Shown: positions 20,881 to 29,405, counted from the first letter of the stretch. The stretch is 64,000 bases of DNA from Henriciella sp. AS95 (GCF_038900055.1 NZ_JBBMQM010000001.1:1302001-1366000), one strand, 5' to 3'. Made by a program: numbers and translations. Notes: generated by a model not told the origin, from the sequence alone.

Positions 20881-21270
20881 GCGCCCCTGGTCGCAATTAC
20901 ATAAGTTTAAGATCAGCCGAGTGACCCGTTTTCGAGGCCCGTGCGTACTAACCATGAGAGCTGGAAAGTCTGCGGCGTACTTCGTCCCCACACCCAAACG
21001 TCCGGCTTTGCTCTCATATCGCGCTGGGAGACTGCGGCTTCACCCTCAAACTGGCTGCACTTCCAGCGCGATGTCCACTTTCAGATTCCTGATGAGCGTG
21101 CTTTCGGGCAAGAAAGCTCCGGGAATGACCGGACAACGCGCATGGTTGCGTCCTGCCTCGTGTGCTGGCCTGAAATAAAATTGCGCCTTTGGTCATGCGA
21201 AATTTGCTCAAGTGCCATTGACCTTAAACAAGGTTAGCGCTTCGTTTGCGCCATCATGGAGGTTCCCCAA
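20881..21270. other. 390-base spacer with no recognised gene
   Basis: Between purL and the M2 peptidase gene. Short open frames on both strands have no recognisable similarity, poor codon character and no convincing ribosome site except the GGAGG that belongs to the downstream gene. No tRNA-like or terminator hairpin with a T run was seen. It probably contains the promoter of the downstream gene. Confidence 0.5.
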
Positions 21271-23136
21271 ATGAAACGATCCCTTTATTCTGCCAGCGCC
21301 GCAGCGCTCGGCTTTGCGATGCTGGCTGGATGTGCCGGAAACAGTGCAGACGTCCCGCCTGCCGAAGCTCCGGTGCCGCCGCCTGTCGCCGACGCCGGCC
21401 CGACCGTCGAAGACGCCCGTGCTTTCCTCGACCGCGCCGAGGCTGAGCTGGCCCAGATGTCGAAAGATGTCAGCCCGATCTTCTGGGAACAAGCGACCAA
21501 TATCACGGACGAGACGAATGCCGCTGCTGCTGTCGCGGGCGCCGAAGCGACCAAGCTGGCTGTCTCGCTCGCCAATGAAACCAAGAAGTTCAAGGATGTT
21601 GATTTGCCGGCTGACCTCGATCGCAAAATGAAGCGACTTCAGTCCGGCATCACGATTCCAGCGCCATCGACGCCAGGTGCTGCGGAGGAATTGTCTGAAA
21701 TCACGACTGGACTGGACGCCACCTATGGCACCGGCACATTCACCTATAAGGGCGAGGAGCTGAACCTCGACCAGCTCTCGACCATTATCGAGACAAGCCG
21801 GGACCCTGAAGAGCTGAAAACCGTCTGGGAAGGATGGCGCACGATTTCGCCGCCGATGAAGGACAATTACGCCCGCATGGTCGAGATCGCCAATACTGGC
21901 GCGAACGAGCTAGGCTATGACAATCTCAAGACCATGTGGCTGTCGAATTATGACATGCCGCCAGAGGAGATGGCTGAAGAGGTCGACCGGCTCTGGACGC
22001 AGGTCGAGCCGCTCTACGAAGAGCTGCACTGCTATGTCCGCGCGGAGCTGAATGAGCAATATGGCGATGAGGTCCAGCCTGCTACCGGGCCAATCCGCGC
22101 AGACCTTCTTGGCAATATGTGGTCGCAAAGCTGGGCCGGCATCTATCCGATTGTCGAGCCTGAAGGCCTTCCGGGGCAGGGCTATGACCTGACAGAAGAG
22201 CTGGTCGAAAAGGGCTATGATCCGATCAAGATGGTCGAGACGGGTGAAGCCTTCTTCACATCGCTTGGCCTTGCGCCACTACCGGAAACCTTCTGGGAAC
22301 GCTCGATGATTGTGCGTCCGCCGGCCCCGCGCGAAGTTGTTTGCCACGCATCGGCATGGGACCTGGATGACGAAGAGGATGTGCGCATCAAGATGTGTAC
22401 GGAGGTCAACGCCGAAGACTTCAACACCGTCCATCACGAACTCGGTCACAATTTCTACCAACGCGCCTATAAGGACCAGGATTACCTCTACAAGAATGGC
22501 GCCCATGACGGCTTCCATGAGGCTATCGGTGACTTCATCGCCCTGTCGATCACGCCGTCCTATCTGGTCGACATCGGCCTGATCGATGAGAGCCAGGTTC
22601 CGGGCGAAGATGCCGATATCTCGCTTCTGATGAATACCGCGCTCGACAAGATCGCGTTCCTGCCCTTCGCGATCACAGTCGATAGCTGGCGCTGGGACGT
22701 GCTCGACGGCACGACGCCACCTGAAGACTACAACACAGCATGGTGGGAAAAGCGGACCAAGTATCAGGGTATCGTGCCTCCGGGCCCACGCCCCGCCGAT
22801 GCGTTCGATCCGGGGGCGAAGTACCACATTCCAGGCAACACGCCGTACCTGCGCTACTTCCTGAGCTACATCATGCAGTTCCAGTTCCATAAGGCCGCCT
22901 GTGAGCAGGCCGGTTGGGAAGGGCCGCTGCATCGCTGCTCGATCTATGGAAACGAGGAGGTCGGCGCGCGTTTTAATGCGATGATGGAAATGGGCGCTTC
23001 CGAGCCATGGCCGGACGTGCTGGAAACCTTCACCGGTACGCGTGAAATGGATGGCTCCGCCATTATCGAGTATTTCGACCCGTTGATGACCTACCTCAAA
23101 GAAGAGAATGAAGGCCGGTCCTGCGGTTGGGACTAA
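21271..23136 (+). CDS. M2 family (ACE-like) metallopeptidase lipoprotein
   Basis: A 621-residue predicted lipoprotein (lipobox LAGC, about residue 19) followed by a Pro/Ala-rich linker and a large helical zinc peptidase domain of the angiotensin-converting-enzyme type. The zinc motif is HHELGHNFYQ (HELGH about 389-393). The third ligand Glu is in GFHEAIGDF near residue 417. Bacterial M2 enzymes are dipeptidyl carboxypeptidases. The site appears complete. The ATG at 21271 is preceded by GGAGG eight bases upstream; an ATG at 21256 would overlap that ribosome site. A terminator follows. Confidence 0.9.
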   Translation: MKRSLYSASAAALGFAMLAGCAGNSADVPPAEAPVPPPVADAGPTVEDARAFLDRAEAELAQMSKDVSPIFWEQATNITDETNAAAAVAGAEATKLAVSLANETKKFKDVDLPADLDRKMKRLQSGITIPAPSTPGAAEELSEITTGLDATYGTGTFTYKGEELNLDQLSTIIETSRDPEELKTVWEGWRTISPPMKDNYARMVEIANTGANELGYDNLKTMWLSNYDMPPEEMAEEVDRLWTQVEPLYEELHCYVRAELNEQYGDEVQPATGPIRADLLGNMWSQSWAGIYPIVEPEGLPGQGYDLTEELVEKGYDPIKMVETGEAFFTSLGLAPLPETFWERSMIVRPPAPREVVCHASAWDLDDEEDVRIKMCTEVNAEDFNTVHHELGHNFYQRAYKDQDYLYKNGAHDGFHEAIGDFIALSITPSYLVDIGLIDESQVPGEDADISLLMNTALDKIAFLPFAITVDSWRWDVLDGTTPPEDYNTAWWEKRTKYQGIVPPGPRPADAFDPGAKYHIPGNTPYLRYFLSYIMQFQFHKAACEQAGWEGPLHRCSIYGNEEVGARFNAMMEMGASEPWPDVLETFTGTREMDGSAIIEYFDPLMTYLKEENEGRSCGWD

Positions 23137-23160
23137 CAAGCCTTCCGTTCTGAATATCCA

Positions 23161-23188
23161 GCCCCGGGCCTCTGGTCCGGGGCTTTTT
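23161..23188 (+). terminator. Rho-independent terminator after the M2 peptidase gene
   Basis: GCCCCGG pairs with CCGGGGC around a 9-base loop, followed by TTTTT. It begins 25 bases after the peptidase stop codon. Confidence 0.85.
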
Positions 23189-23204
23189 ATTGCCGACTCA
23201 GGGC

Positions 23205-23222
23205 ATGCAAAAAATGCAAAAA
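23205..23222. repeat. Tandem 9-base repeat (ATGCAAAAA twice)
   Basis: Two adjacent copies of ATGCAAAAA in the AT-rich leader of the UrcA gene. A related GTGCAAAAA lies at 23350-23358, just before that gene's ribosome site. The function is unknown; it may be chance in AT-rich DNA. Confidence 0.4.
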
Positions 23223-23370
23223 TTGGGGAAATTGCCAATTCCCACGCTATTCGATTGAATTACCACGGTTCTTCACACGCTCGCCCAAACGCCGTTCGTT
23301 CAGAAGGCGGCTCACGCACTGGCGCCCTGACACACACCAACCCCCTTAGTGCAAAAAATGGAGAACCAAA

Positions 23371-23742
23371 ATGAAACTGACCAAGATATTAGCCCTCTCA
23401 ACCCTTATCGGCCTGCAATTTACCATCGCAAGCGCGGCTCATGCGGCCAATACGTCTGAGAAGTTCGAGTTCAACTACAATCCGGCGCTCATCTCGACGC
23501 AGGCCGGTCGTGTTGAAATCAAGCAAAACCTGACGATCGAAGCGCGTAACTTCTGCAAGAACGGCATGTCGCTTCGCCACGCCGTGCGCCACGAGCGGGC
23601 CTGCACACGCGCTCTCATTTCGGAAGCAAACGCACAGATTGCCGATCGCCATCCGATCTGGAACGAAAATATTACGCCCGTTGCGGAGCGACCGAATCGC
23701 ATCCGCCGCGCCTACAAGGCCCTCACCCCCGGCCTTCGCTAG
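23371..23742 (+). CDS. UrcA family exported protein
   Basis: A 123-residue protein with a signal peptide (about residues 1-26, ending AAHAAN). The mature part (FEFNYNPALISTQAGRVEI then LTIEARNFC) matches the UrcA pattern of a strand, a stretch L-x-T-x-A-G, and a helix leading to a Cys. Two more Cys follow (FCKNGMSLRH and RACTRALI). UrcA proteins are small periplasmic proteins found mainly in Sphingomonadales and Caulobacterales; their role is unknown. The ribosome site GGAG lies seven bases before the ATG. It has its own terminator and appears monocistronic. Confidence 0.75.
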   Translation: MKLTKILALSTLIGLQFTIASAAHAANTSEKFEFNYNPALISTQAGRVEIKQNLTIEARNFCKNGMSLRHAVRHERACTRALISEANAQIADRHPIWNENITPVAERPNRIRRAYKALTPGLR

Positions 23743-23783
23743 GAAAACGAAATCTCTCCAGCGCCGATGGCTCTGACTTGCCT

Positions 23784-23817
23784 TGCCCCGGCCTCATTGC
23801 AGGCTGGGGCATTTTTT
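23784..23817 (+). terminator. Rho-independent terminator after the UrcA gene
   Basis: An 11-base-pair stem (TGCCCCGGCCT with AGGCTGGGGCA, one G-T pair) with a 6-base loop and TTTTTT. The T run reaches the stop codon of the convergent nuclease gene. Confidence 0.85.
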
Positions 23818-24316
23818 ATGAGCACCAACCCTGTTGGTGATTGCCCCACCTGTAGGCGAGACCTTCAGAAATCAGGATTTGCCCGACCGACCGGCCATCG
23901 ACTGTCGCGACACGCAGCAGGCGGCCATACTTGTCGCGGTCTCGCGAACCGGAGGTGCGTAGTTCGACCTGCCCCTGATTGAGCAGGGCTGCGAGACGGA
24001 TGGTGGCTTTCTGTCCGAGCTCTTTCTCCGATGGGCAATCAGGCGAGAAAACTTCAGGCGCGTCGATGTCAGCCAGACGGATCTTGTCGCCATGTGCCCA
24101 GATCGTATCGCCATCGACGACGCAATTGAGGCGGACATTGCCGCTGCACGTCGAAAAGAAGACCGGGCCCAGCACATCGGTCTGCTCGCGTGACTTGTTC
24201 CAGTAAGAGACCGCCAGCGCCATGATGATGAGCAGGATCAGCGGCAGTATCGAAACATCACCGCCCTGAACGCGGAGCCAACGCCCGAAGAAAAAAGATT
24301 TGAACGCGCGCACCAT
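23816..24316 (-). CDS. Membrane-anchored thermonuclease (SNase-like)
   Basis: A 166-residue protein with one hydrophobic segment at about residues 22-40 and then a staphylococcal-nuclease-like domain. The domain shows VVDGDTIWAHGDKIRLADIDAPEVFS, which holds the calcium-binding Asp and the first catalytic Arg/Glu region, and later SRDRDKYGRLLRVA with the second Arg. Two Cys residues precede the domain (FFSTCSGNVRLNC). Such proteins are calcium-dependent phosphodiesterases that degrade DNA or RNA. With the N-terminus inside, the domain would face the periplasm. This location is inferred. Confidence 0.85.
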   Translation of the reverse strand: MVRAFKSFFFGRWLRVQGGDVSILPLILLIIMALAVSYWNKSREQTDVLGPVFFSTCSGNVRLNCVVDGDTIWAHGDKIRLADIDAPEVFSPDCPSEKELGQKATIRLAALLNQGQVELRTSGSRDRDKYGRLLRVATVDGRSVGQILISEGLAYRWGNHQQGWCS

Positions 24317-24404
24317 GGTCGGCCTCCGTCTGAAAACGGGCCGAATATGGTTTCCAAAAGGTTACGAAAGTCTTTCCAGAAGGTTTCTCAATGGGGCAGG
24401 GTGC

Positions 24405-25385
24405 TTACTGATCAGCGTCGCTCTGTTCCTGCGCGACCCAATCATCAAGCGCTTCTGCGGTCATGATCACCGTGTCGATCGAACGGGCGAACGCTGCCGG
24501 GTTCACCTTGTCGAACTCATCACTTGGCCTGTGATAGTCAGCATGATCTTCGACGCCGAGATACAGGATGCGGATGCCCGAGCGCAGGAATGGCGCGTGA
24601 TCGGATGCGAACGACCAGTCGTCAATGCCAAGGTCCGGCGTTTCGTGTCCGCGCAGGAGTTTCAGCGGCGCCCGCGAGGCGACATCCTCAATCACTGGAA
24701 TGAGTTCCGGAAAGTGATAGCCGCCCACGGCGTAAAGTTCGCCCTTGTCGGCCCGGGCCACCATGTCGAGATTGAGGTTGATCGCGATATTCTCTTTTTC
24801 GGTTGTGCTTAACGTGTCGACCATGGACGATGAGCCAACAATGCCCTGTTCCTCAGCATCGAAGAAGGCAAATATGATGGAGTTCTGGGGTGGGTTGTCC
24901 TGAAACCAGGCGATTGTTTCCAGAAGAGCGGCGACGCCTGACGCATTGTCGTCTGCGCCATTATAAATTCCGTCCGCCGCGCCAAGGTGATCATAGTGCG
25001 CAGAGATCAGAAGGGCGGTTCGTGGGGTCGTTGTCCCCCTTATCGCAGCGACGAGGTTCGTCCCCTCGATCACGTTTTCCGGCGCATCGAAATTTGGCGC
25101 AGTGAAAGGCGCTTGGTAGCCATCCTTTTTGGCGGGGCTGACGCCGCTTTCGCGAAGTCGGGCCTCTATCCACGCCATTGCCCGGCGATTGCCCTCAGTT
25201 CCGGTTTTCCGGCCCTCAAACTCATCCGACGAAAGTGTCTTCAGGTTATCGAGGGCTCGATCCTGATCATGATACTCGGCGGTGTAGTTTTCGATATTGA
25301 ACGGGACGGTTGAAGGCGCTGGTTCCACAGACGCGCTTGAGCACCCAACCAGACAGAGGCCGAGCGCTGATAAAACGTACTTCAT
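24405..25385 (-). CDS. M28 family peptidase lipoprotein
   Basis: A 326-residue zinc aminopeptidase-like lipoprotein. The lipobox is LVGC (Cys15). The two-zinc site residues are visible as AHYDHLG (His130, Asp132), NGADDNASG (Asp145), FDAEEQG (Glu178/Glu179), then a later Asp and His (LGIDDWSFASDH). This matches M28 aminopeptidases such as the Aeromonas and Vibrio enzymes. It should act on peptides at the cell surface or in the periplasm. It is divergent from bolA, with 78 bases between the start codons. Confidence 0.88.
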   Translation of the reverse strand: MKYVLSALGLCLVGCSSASVEPAPSTVPFNIENYTAEYHDQDRALDNLKTLSSDEFEGRKTGTEGNRRAMAWIEARLRESGVSPAKKDGYQAPFTAPNFDAPENVIEGTNLVAAIRGTTTPRTALLISAHYDHLGAADGIYNGADDNASGVAALLETIAWFQDNPPQNSIIFAFFDAEEQGIVGSSSMVDTLSTTEKENIAINLNLDMVARADKGELYAVGGYHFPELIPVIEDVASRAPLKLLRGHETPDLGIDDWSFASDHAPFLRSGIRILYLGVEDHADYHRPSDEFDKVNPAAFARSIDTVIMTAEALDDWVAQEQSDADQ

Positions 25386-25463
25386 TCAATGTCTCCGGAT
25401 CAGGACTTAGTCTTGACCCTAAGAGCGTTGCGCGCCATGTGCCAGCGAAAGGAGACACCTGCA

Positions 25464-25697
25464 ATGGCAATGGATCGCGAAACACTCGAATCCCACCTCA
25501 AGGACGCGTTTCCCGACGCTGAGATCACACTAACCGATCTCGCCGGGGACAATGATCATTGGCAGGCCGAGATTGTCTCTCCGCAGTTTGCTGGCGTGCC
25601 ACGGGTGAAACAGCACCAGATGGTCTACGCTGCTCTAAAGGGAAAGATGGGCGGAGAGCTGCATGCGCTCGCCCTTAAGACCAAAGCGCCCGCTTAG
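25464..25697 (+). CDS. BolA/IbaG family protein
   Basis: A 77-residue BolA-type protein. The conserved segment is GVPRVKQHQMVYAALKGKMGGELHALALKT, with the class II-like HALAL ending. BolA proteins bind [2Fe-2S] clusters together with monothiol glutaredoxins. The ATG at 25464 follows AAAGGAGA; the longer upstream frame has no ribosome site. In many alphaproteobacteria bolA sits between purL and grxD. Here no glutaredoxin gene follows, and the stop overlaps the convergent PAN/Apple-like gene. Confidence 0.88.
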   Translation: MAMDRETLESHLKDAFPDAEITLTDLAGDNDHWQAEIVSPQFAGVPRVKQHQMVYAALKGKMGGELHALALKTKAPA

Positions 25698-26515
25698 TCT
25701 TCAGACGCGGCGGGCGCAGGCTTGGCCGGACCGTTTTCTTCAGAGACGCTATCGATAAATCCAGCGGTTGCTTCCCGGTCACCTGGAAGCTGTTCAAGGT
25801 TTTGGACCGAGTAACCTGCGCCCTCGTTTAGCCTGCGCCGCGGCAGCGGCGGGCGGTCATCCTGGCCGAGGGCAGGCAAAGGCGCCAGGTCCACCCGCCC
25901 CCCGAGAGACGGCAATGGCGGTTTATCCTGTTCTGGAATGGGAGTTGGCGCCGGTGCTGGGATGGATGCAGCTTCCCGGCGCGCGAGTGGCGCCTCCACC
26001 ACGCTTGGCCGGGCAATTAGAGGCGGAGGAGCGGGCGGTTTCGTTCGAGGCTGAACATTTGCCGGCTGCGTCGGCGCGGTGGGCTCAGATCGTCTCGGCG
26101 GGGCCGGTATTGGACGCTTCGGCTCGACCGGTTCTGGCTGAGGTGGCGCCGCGGCCACAGGAGGCGTTTTGGCGCTCTGGCTTATGTTGACCGGCTCTTT
26201 CATTGGCGCTGGCAGGGGAGTTTCAACTCTTCGCGGGGAGGGGGCGCTAAGGGCGGGCCGCGACCCTGCGGCCTGCTTCAACTCACATCGCGGTCCCATG
26301 CGGAAGGTCGGCAGGCTCAGCGTCCAGCCTGCGCAATTTGGGTCTTCGGCGCATTTGGCTTCACAGGCGGCGGGCGACGTCCCGCGCTGGGAATAATAAG
26401 TTGGCAGATCCTGGCCGTGCTCGGATGATGCGGCGAAGGGGTGGCTCTGTTGAGCGAGCCCCGGCAGCGTCAGTGGGAACAAAAGAGTCGCGAGGAATAT
26501 CGTCGTGCGCAGCAT
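25694..26515 (-). CDS. Exported protein with PAN/Apple-like domain and Pro-rich tail
   Basis: A 273-residue protein with a signal peptide (MLRTTIFLATLLFPLTLPG, cleavage near LAQQ). Residues about 38-85 contain SPAACEAKCAEDPNCAGWTLS and later CELKQAAG, the Cys spacing of PAN/Apple domains, which bind proteins or carbohydrates. The rest, about 170 residues, is low-complexity and rich in Pro and Ala, and looks disordered or wall-spanning. A CtrA-like motif lies 49 bases upstream. The biological role is unknown. Confidence 0.65.
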   Translation of the reverse strand: MLRTTIFLATLLFPLTLPGLAQQSHPFAASSEHGQDLPTYYSQRGTSPAACEAKCAEDPNCAGWTLSLPTFRMGPRCELKQAAGSRPALSAPSPRRVETPLPAPMKEPVNISQSAKTPPVAAAPPQPEPVEPKRPIPAPPRRSEPTAPTQPANVQPRTKPPAPPPLIARPSVVEAPLARREAASIPAPAPTPIPEQDKPPLPSLGGRVDLAPLPALGQDDRPPLPRRRLNEGAGYSVQNLEQLPGDREATAGFIDSVSEENGPAKPAPAASED

Positions 26516-26563
26516 TGGGCTGGCGTCCTTCGGTGGGCTTTCAATCTGTATCGCGCAAAGCGT

Positions 26564-26578
26564 TTAAGACAGTGTTAG
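26564..26578. promoter_or_regulatory. CtrA-like motif upstream of the PAN/Apple-like gene
   Basis: TTAAGACAGTGTTAG is TTAA-N7-TTAG, one base from the CtrA consensus. It lies in the 65-base spacer between the ABC-F gene stop and the start of the exported-protein gene, both read on the minus strand, at a promoter-like distance from the latter. Confidence 0.3.
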
Positions 26579-26580
26579 GC

Positions 26581-28401
26581 TTAAGTGCCGCTGGCCAGGT
26601 CCTCTTTCAAAGCCTCGATTTCAAGCCATGCCTCTTCGGCCGCATCCAGTTCACGGCGGGCGTCTTCCAAACGTTCGGAAACGGTCTGAAACCGGTCGGG
26701 ATTGGAGGCATAGAGGTCAGGGTCGGCGAGCTCGGCTTCCAGTTTCTCGATTTCTTTTCCGAGCCGGGGCATCGCCGCTTCAACTTCTTTCAGGCGGTGC
26801 TGATCCTTGAAGGAAAGTTTCGCGTCACGGCGGGCCGCCCGGTCAGGCTGGGATGCTGGTTTGGGCTTGGACGTACTCTCTGCCTTGGCCGCCTTCTGGC
26901 TTGTGAGGGCAGGGACCTGCGCGGCCGCATCGCTCCAGCCGCCAGCCGTCTCGACCCACCGGCCTTTACCGACGGGCACCAGGCAGGATGTGACGATTGC
27001 ATCGAGAAAGGCGCGGTCGTGGCTGACAAGGATCAAGGTGCCATCGAAATCGCTGAGCATCTCTTCCAGAAGGTCGAGGGTCTGCATGTCGAGATCGTTG
27101 GTCGGTTCATCGAGAACGAGAACGTCAGCGGGTTTTGCCAGCGCAATCGCCAGGGTCAGCCGATTGCGTTCGCCGCCGGACAGGGCGGATACGGGCTGGC
27201 GCAACTGTTCAGGCGAAAACAGGAAGTCTTTGGCATACGCCGCCACATGTTTTGACTGGCCCTGAACCATGATCGCGTCTCCGCCAGCCGGAGCGAGGGC
27301 TTCCCAGAGTGTGTCGGTCGGTTTCAGCGTTTCGCGGGTCTGGTCGAGATAAGTCACGGTCAGTGCCTGTGACAGCTTCACCGAGCCTTTGTCCGGCTCA
27401 AGCTCGCCCAGAAGGATTTTCAATAGCGTTGTCTTGCCAACGCCATTTGGTCCGACAATGCCGATGCGGTCACCGCGCAAGATGCGCAGGGATAGATCAT
27501 CCGCGATGACGAGATCGCCAAAGGCTTTGGAGATGCCAAAAGCTTCGAGGACTTTTCGGCTTTGGCTATCGCCGCTTTCGGCTGAAAGACCCGCCGTGGA
27601 TTTTGCATCATTGACGAGGGATTTCTGTTTGGCGTGCTGGGCGCGAAGCTCATGCAGGCGCGCCAGTCGGCCCATATTGCGCTTGCGGCGTGCGGTGACG
27701 CCCCGGGCGAGCCAGTGTTGCTCCTCCTTGAGGTGGGTCTTCATCCGCTGCAGCTGCTTTTCCTCCTCGGCTTCGACGCCGGCGGCCCAGTCGTCAAACT
27801 CGGCATAGCCGCGCGGTGACTTCCAGACCTTGCCCTGCCGGAGCCAGAGCGTCGTCGTCGTGACATTCTCAAGGAAGCGCCGGTCGTGGCTGACGAGGAG
27901 TACAGCCCCTGGAAAGGATTTGAGACGGTCTTCCAGCGTCTCGATCATCGGGACATCGAGATGGTTGGTAGGCTCGTCCAGCAGCAGGATGTCGGGGTCT
28001 TTGGCAAAAGCCCTTGCGAGGGCGGCGCGGCGGATTTGTCCCCCTGAGAGCGTTGAGGGGCTAGCGGCCGGATCTATACCAAACAGGCCAAGTTCGGCTT
28101 CCGCCATCCATATCTCGTCAGTGCCCTCGCTGGCATAGTCGAGAACCGTGTCGAATGCTGACAGGTCAGGTTCCTGTTCGACGACCGCGACGTCTGTCCC
28201 CGGTTGCAGCCATAGGTCGCCGGCATCCGGTTCGTGGCGGCCTGTGACCAGCTTCATGAGCGTCGACTTTCCTGCGCCGTTTCGGCCCACAAGCGCAGCC
28301 CGCTCGCCCTTGGCGAGGGTGAACGTCACGCCCGTGAAGATCGGTGTGCCACCAAAGGTGAGTTCGACTTCGGCGAGGCGAAGGATGGGAAGGTCTGCCA
28401 T
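26581..28401 (-). CDS. ABC-F family ATPase (Uup-like)
   Basis: A 606-residue protein with two ATP-binding domains and no membrane segment, the ABC-F pattern. Walker A motifs are GRNGAGKS (39-46) and GPNGVGKT (about 320-327); signatures are LSGGQIRRAALARA and LSGGERNRLTLAIA. The linker between them is basic, and a C-terminal coiled coil (about 545-600) follows a Lys-rich stretch, as in Uup. ABC-F proteins act on ribosomes; Uup also influences DNA branch structures. The ATG at 28401 begins at the conserved N-terminus, but its ribosome site is weak. The ABC-2 permease gene lies 46 bases upstream on the same strand. Confidence 0.85.
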   Translation of the reverse strand: MADLPILRLAEVELTFGGTPIFTGVTFTLAKGERAALVGRNGAGKSTLMKLVTGRHEPDAGDLWLQPGTDVAVVEQEPDLSAFDTVLDYASEGTDEIWMAEAELGLFGIDPAASPSTLSGGQIRRAALARAFAKDPDILLLDEPTNHLDVPMIETLEDRLKSFPGAVLLVSHDRRFLENVTTTTLWLRQGKVWKSPRGYAEFDDWAAGVEAEEEKQLQRMKTHLKEEQHWLARGVTARRKRNMGRLARLHELRAQHAKQKSLVNDAKSTAGLSAESGDSQSRKVLEAFGISKAFGDLVIADDLSLRILRGDRIGIVGPNGVGKTTLLKILLGELEPDKGSVKLSQALTVTYLDQTRETLKPTDTLWEALAPAGGDAIMVQGQSKHVAAYAKDFLFSPEQLRQPVSALSGGERNRLTLAIALAKPADVLVLDEPTNDLDMQTLDLLEEMLSDFDGTLILVSHDRAFLDAIVTSCLVPVGKGRWVETAGGWSDAAAQVPALTSQKAAKAESTSKPKPASQPDRAARRDAKLSFKDQHRLKEVEAAMPRLGKEIEKLEAELADPDLYASNPDRFQTVSERLEDARRELDAAEEAWLEIEALKEDLASGT

Positions 28402-28447
28402 GGCGCTTCTGGTGTGCCGATGAGCCGGCTGCGTCAAGCCGCTTCCA

Positions 28448-29287
28448 TCAGGCTTTCAGCTTGTAACCAATCCGGAACAGCCACCACACCCAGAGGCAGG
28501 CGACAAAAGTGAAGAGGCCTGAGGCAATGAAGCCCACCATCAAGTCGGAATTGGAGACGCCTATAAACCCGGCGCGGAAGCCGTCGATCAGGTAGAAGAT
28601 CGGGTCGAAATGTGCCGCCGTCTGAAACGGTTCGACCAGGACTTTAATGTCGTAGAATGTGCCCGACAGAAAAGTCAGAGGCACGATCACGAAGTTCGTC
28701 ACGGCAGCGAGGTGATCAAATTTGTCAGCCCAGATGCCGCCGACCGCACCCAGCGCGGCCAGGAAGATCGTCGCCATCAGGCTGAACCACAGCACGGGCC
28801 AGAAGTTGACGATGCTGAGATCGGCAAGCCCTGTCAGGTGGATCGCCAGCGCGCCAATGATGCCCACCATCAGGCCGCGTGTGACGGCGCCGAAGATAAA
28901 GCCCAGAGTCAGCTCAACCGGCGACAGGGGCGGCATGAGGAAGTCGACCTGGCTGCCCTGAACCTTGGCAATGGTGAGCGACGAGGAAGTGTTCTGGAAG
29001 GCGTTCTGCAGCATCGACATGATCACCAGGCCGGGCGCAAGGAAGCTGTTATAGTCGAGGCCCTCAAAATCCCCCGTCAGCGTTCCGCGGTTGCCGAACG
29101 CCAGCTTGAACACGGTCATGAACAGTAATGTCGTAATGACGGGTGCGAACAGGGTCTGCATCCATACCTTCAGAAACCGGCCAACCTCACGCTTGTAGAG
29201 CGTCCAGAGGCCAATCCAGTTGACGGCACCATAGGAACGCGGCGGTTTTGGGAGGGGGCGGGATACAGCAGAAGTCTGATCAGTCAT
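28448..29287 (-). CDS. ABC-2 type transporter permease
   Basis: A 279-residue membrane protein with about six hydrophobic segments. The N-terminal region (GLWTLYKREVGRFLKVWMQTLFAPVITTLLF) and the central FLSGTFYDI motif are typical of ABC-2 permeases such as YadH and the NodJ/polysaccharide exporters. The ATPase partner is expected to be a single-domain ABC protein, which is not present next to it. The downstream ABC-F protein is unlikely to be the partner because that class does not drive transport. The substrate is unknown. Confidence 0.85.
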   Translation of the reverse strand: MTDQTSAVSRPLPKPPRSYGAVNWIGLWTLYKREVGRFLKVWMQTLFAPVITTLLFMTVFKLAFGNRGTLTGDFEGLDYNSFLAPGLVIMSMLQNAFQNTSSSLTIAKVQGSQVDFLMPPLSPVELTLGFIFGAVTRGLMVGIIGALAIHLTGLADLSIVNFWPVLWFSLMATIFLAALGAVGGIWADKFDHLAAVTNFVIVPLTFLSGTFYDIKVLVEPFQTAAHFDPIFYLIDGFRAGFIGVSNSDLMVGFIASGLFTFVACLWVWWLFRIGYKLKA

Positions 29288-29334
29288 CGCGGCTATTTAA
29301 GGATGGTTGATGCAGATGACGATAGGCAAACCGC

Positions 29335-29405
29335 GAATCCCCGATTATTTTTGATTTTATCCACAGCTGACACAATATGTTGAAAGGTTGTGGAGAACCT
29401 GACTC
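29335..29405. promoter_or_regulatory. gcrA promoter region with DnaA box and GANTC sites
   Basis: The 226-base spacer before gcrA holds a perfect DnaA box TTATCCACA at 29357-29365, a near-match in reverse (TGTGGAGAA, 29389-29397), and two CcrM methylation sites: GAATC at 29335-29339 and GACTC at 29401-29405. In Caulobacter, DnaA activates gcrA and the promoter is sensitive to CcrM methylation, so this arrangement is consistent with that circuit. Matches are seen directly; regulation is inferred. Confidence 0.6.

Noticed and set aside
21223..21236. TTAAACAAGGTTAG before the M2 peptidase gene as a CtrA site
   Set aside because: The spacer is six bases instead of seven, and the second half is imperfect.
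20941..21237. A 98-codon GTG-start frame in the purL-M2 peptidase spacer
   Set aside because: No ribosome site, no recognisable family, and composition unlike the neighbouring genes.
22279..23238. A 319-codon open frame antisense to the M2 peptidase gene
   Set aside because: The plus-strand frame is a complete zinc peptidase with HELGH. The antisense frame is a by-product of GC-rich codon use and has no recognisable domain.
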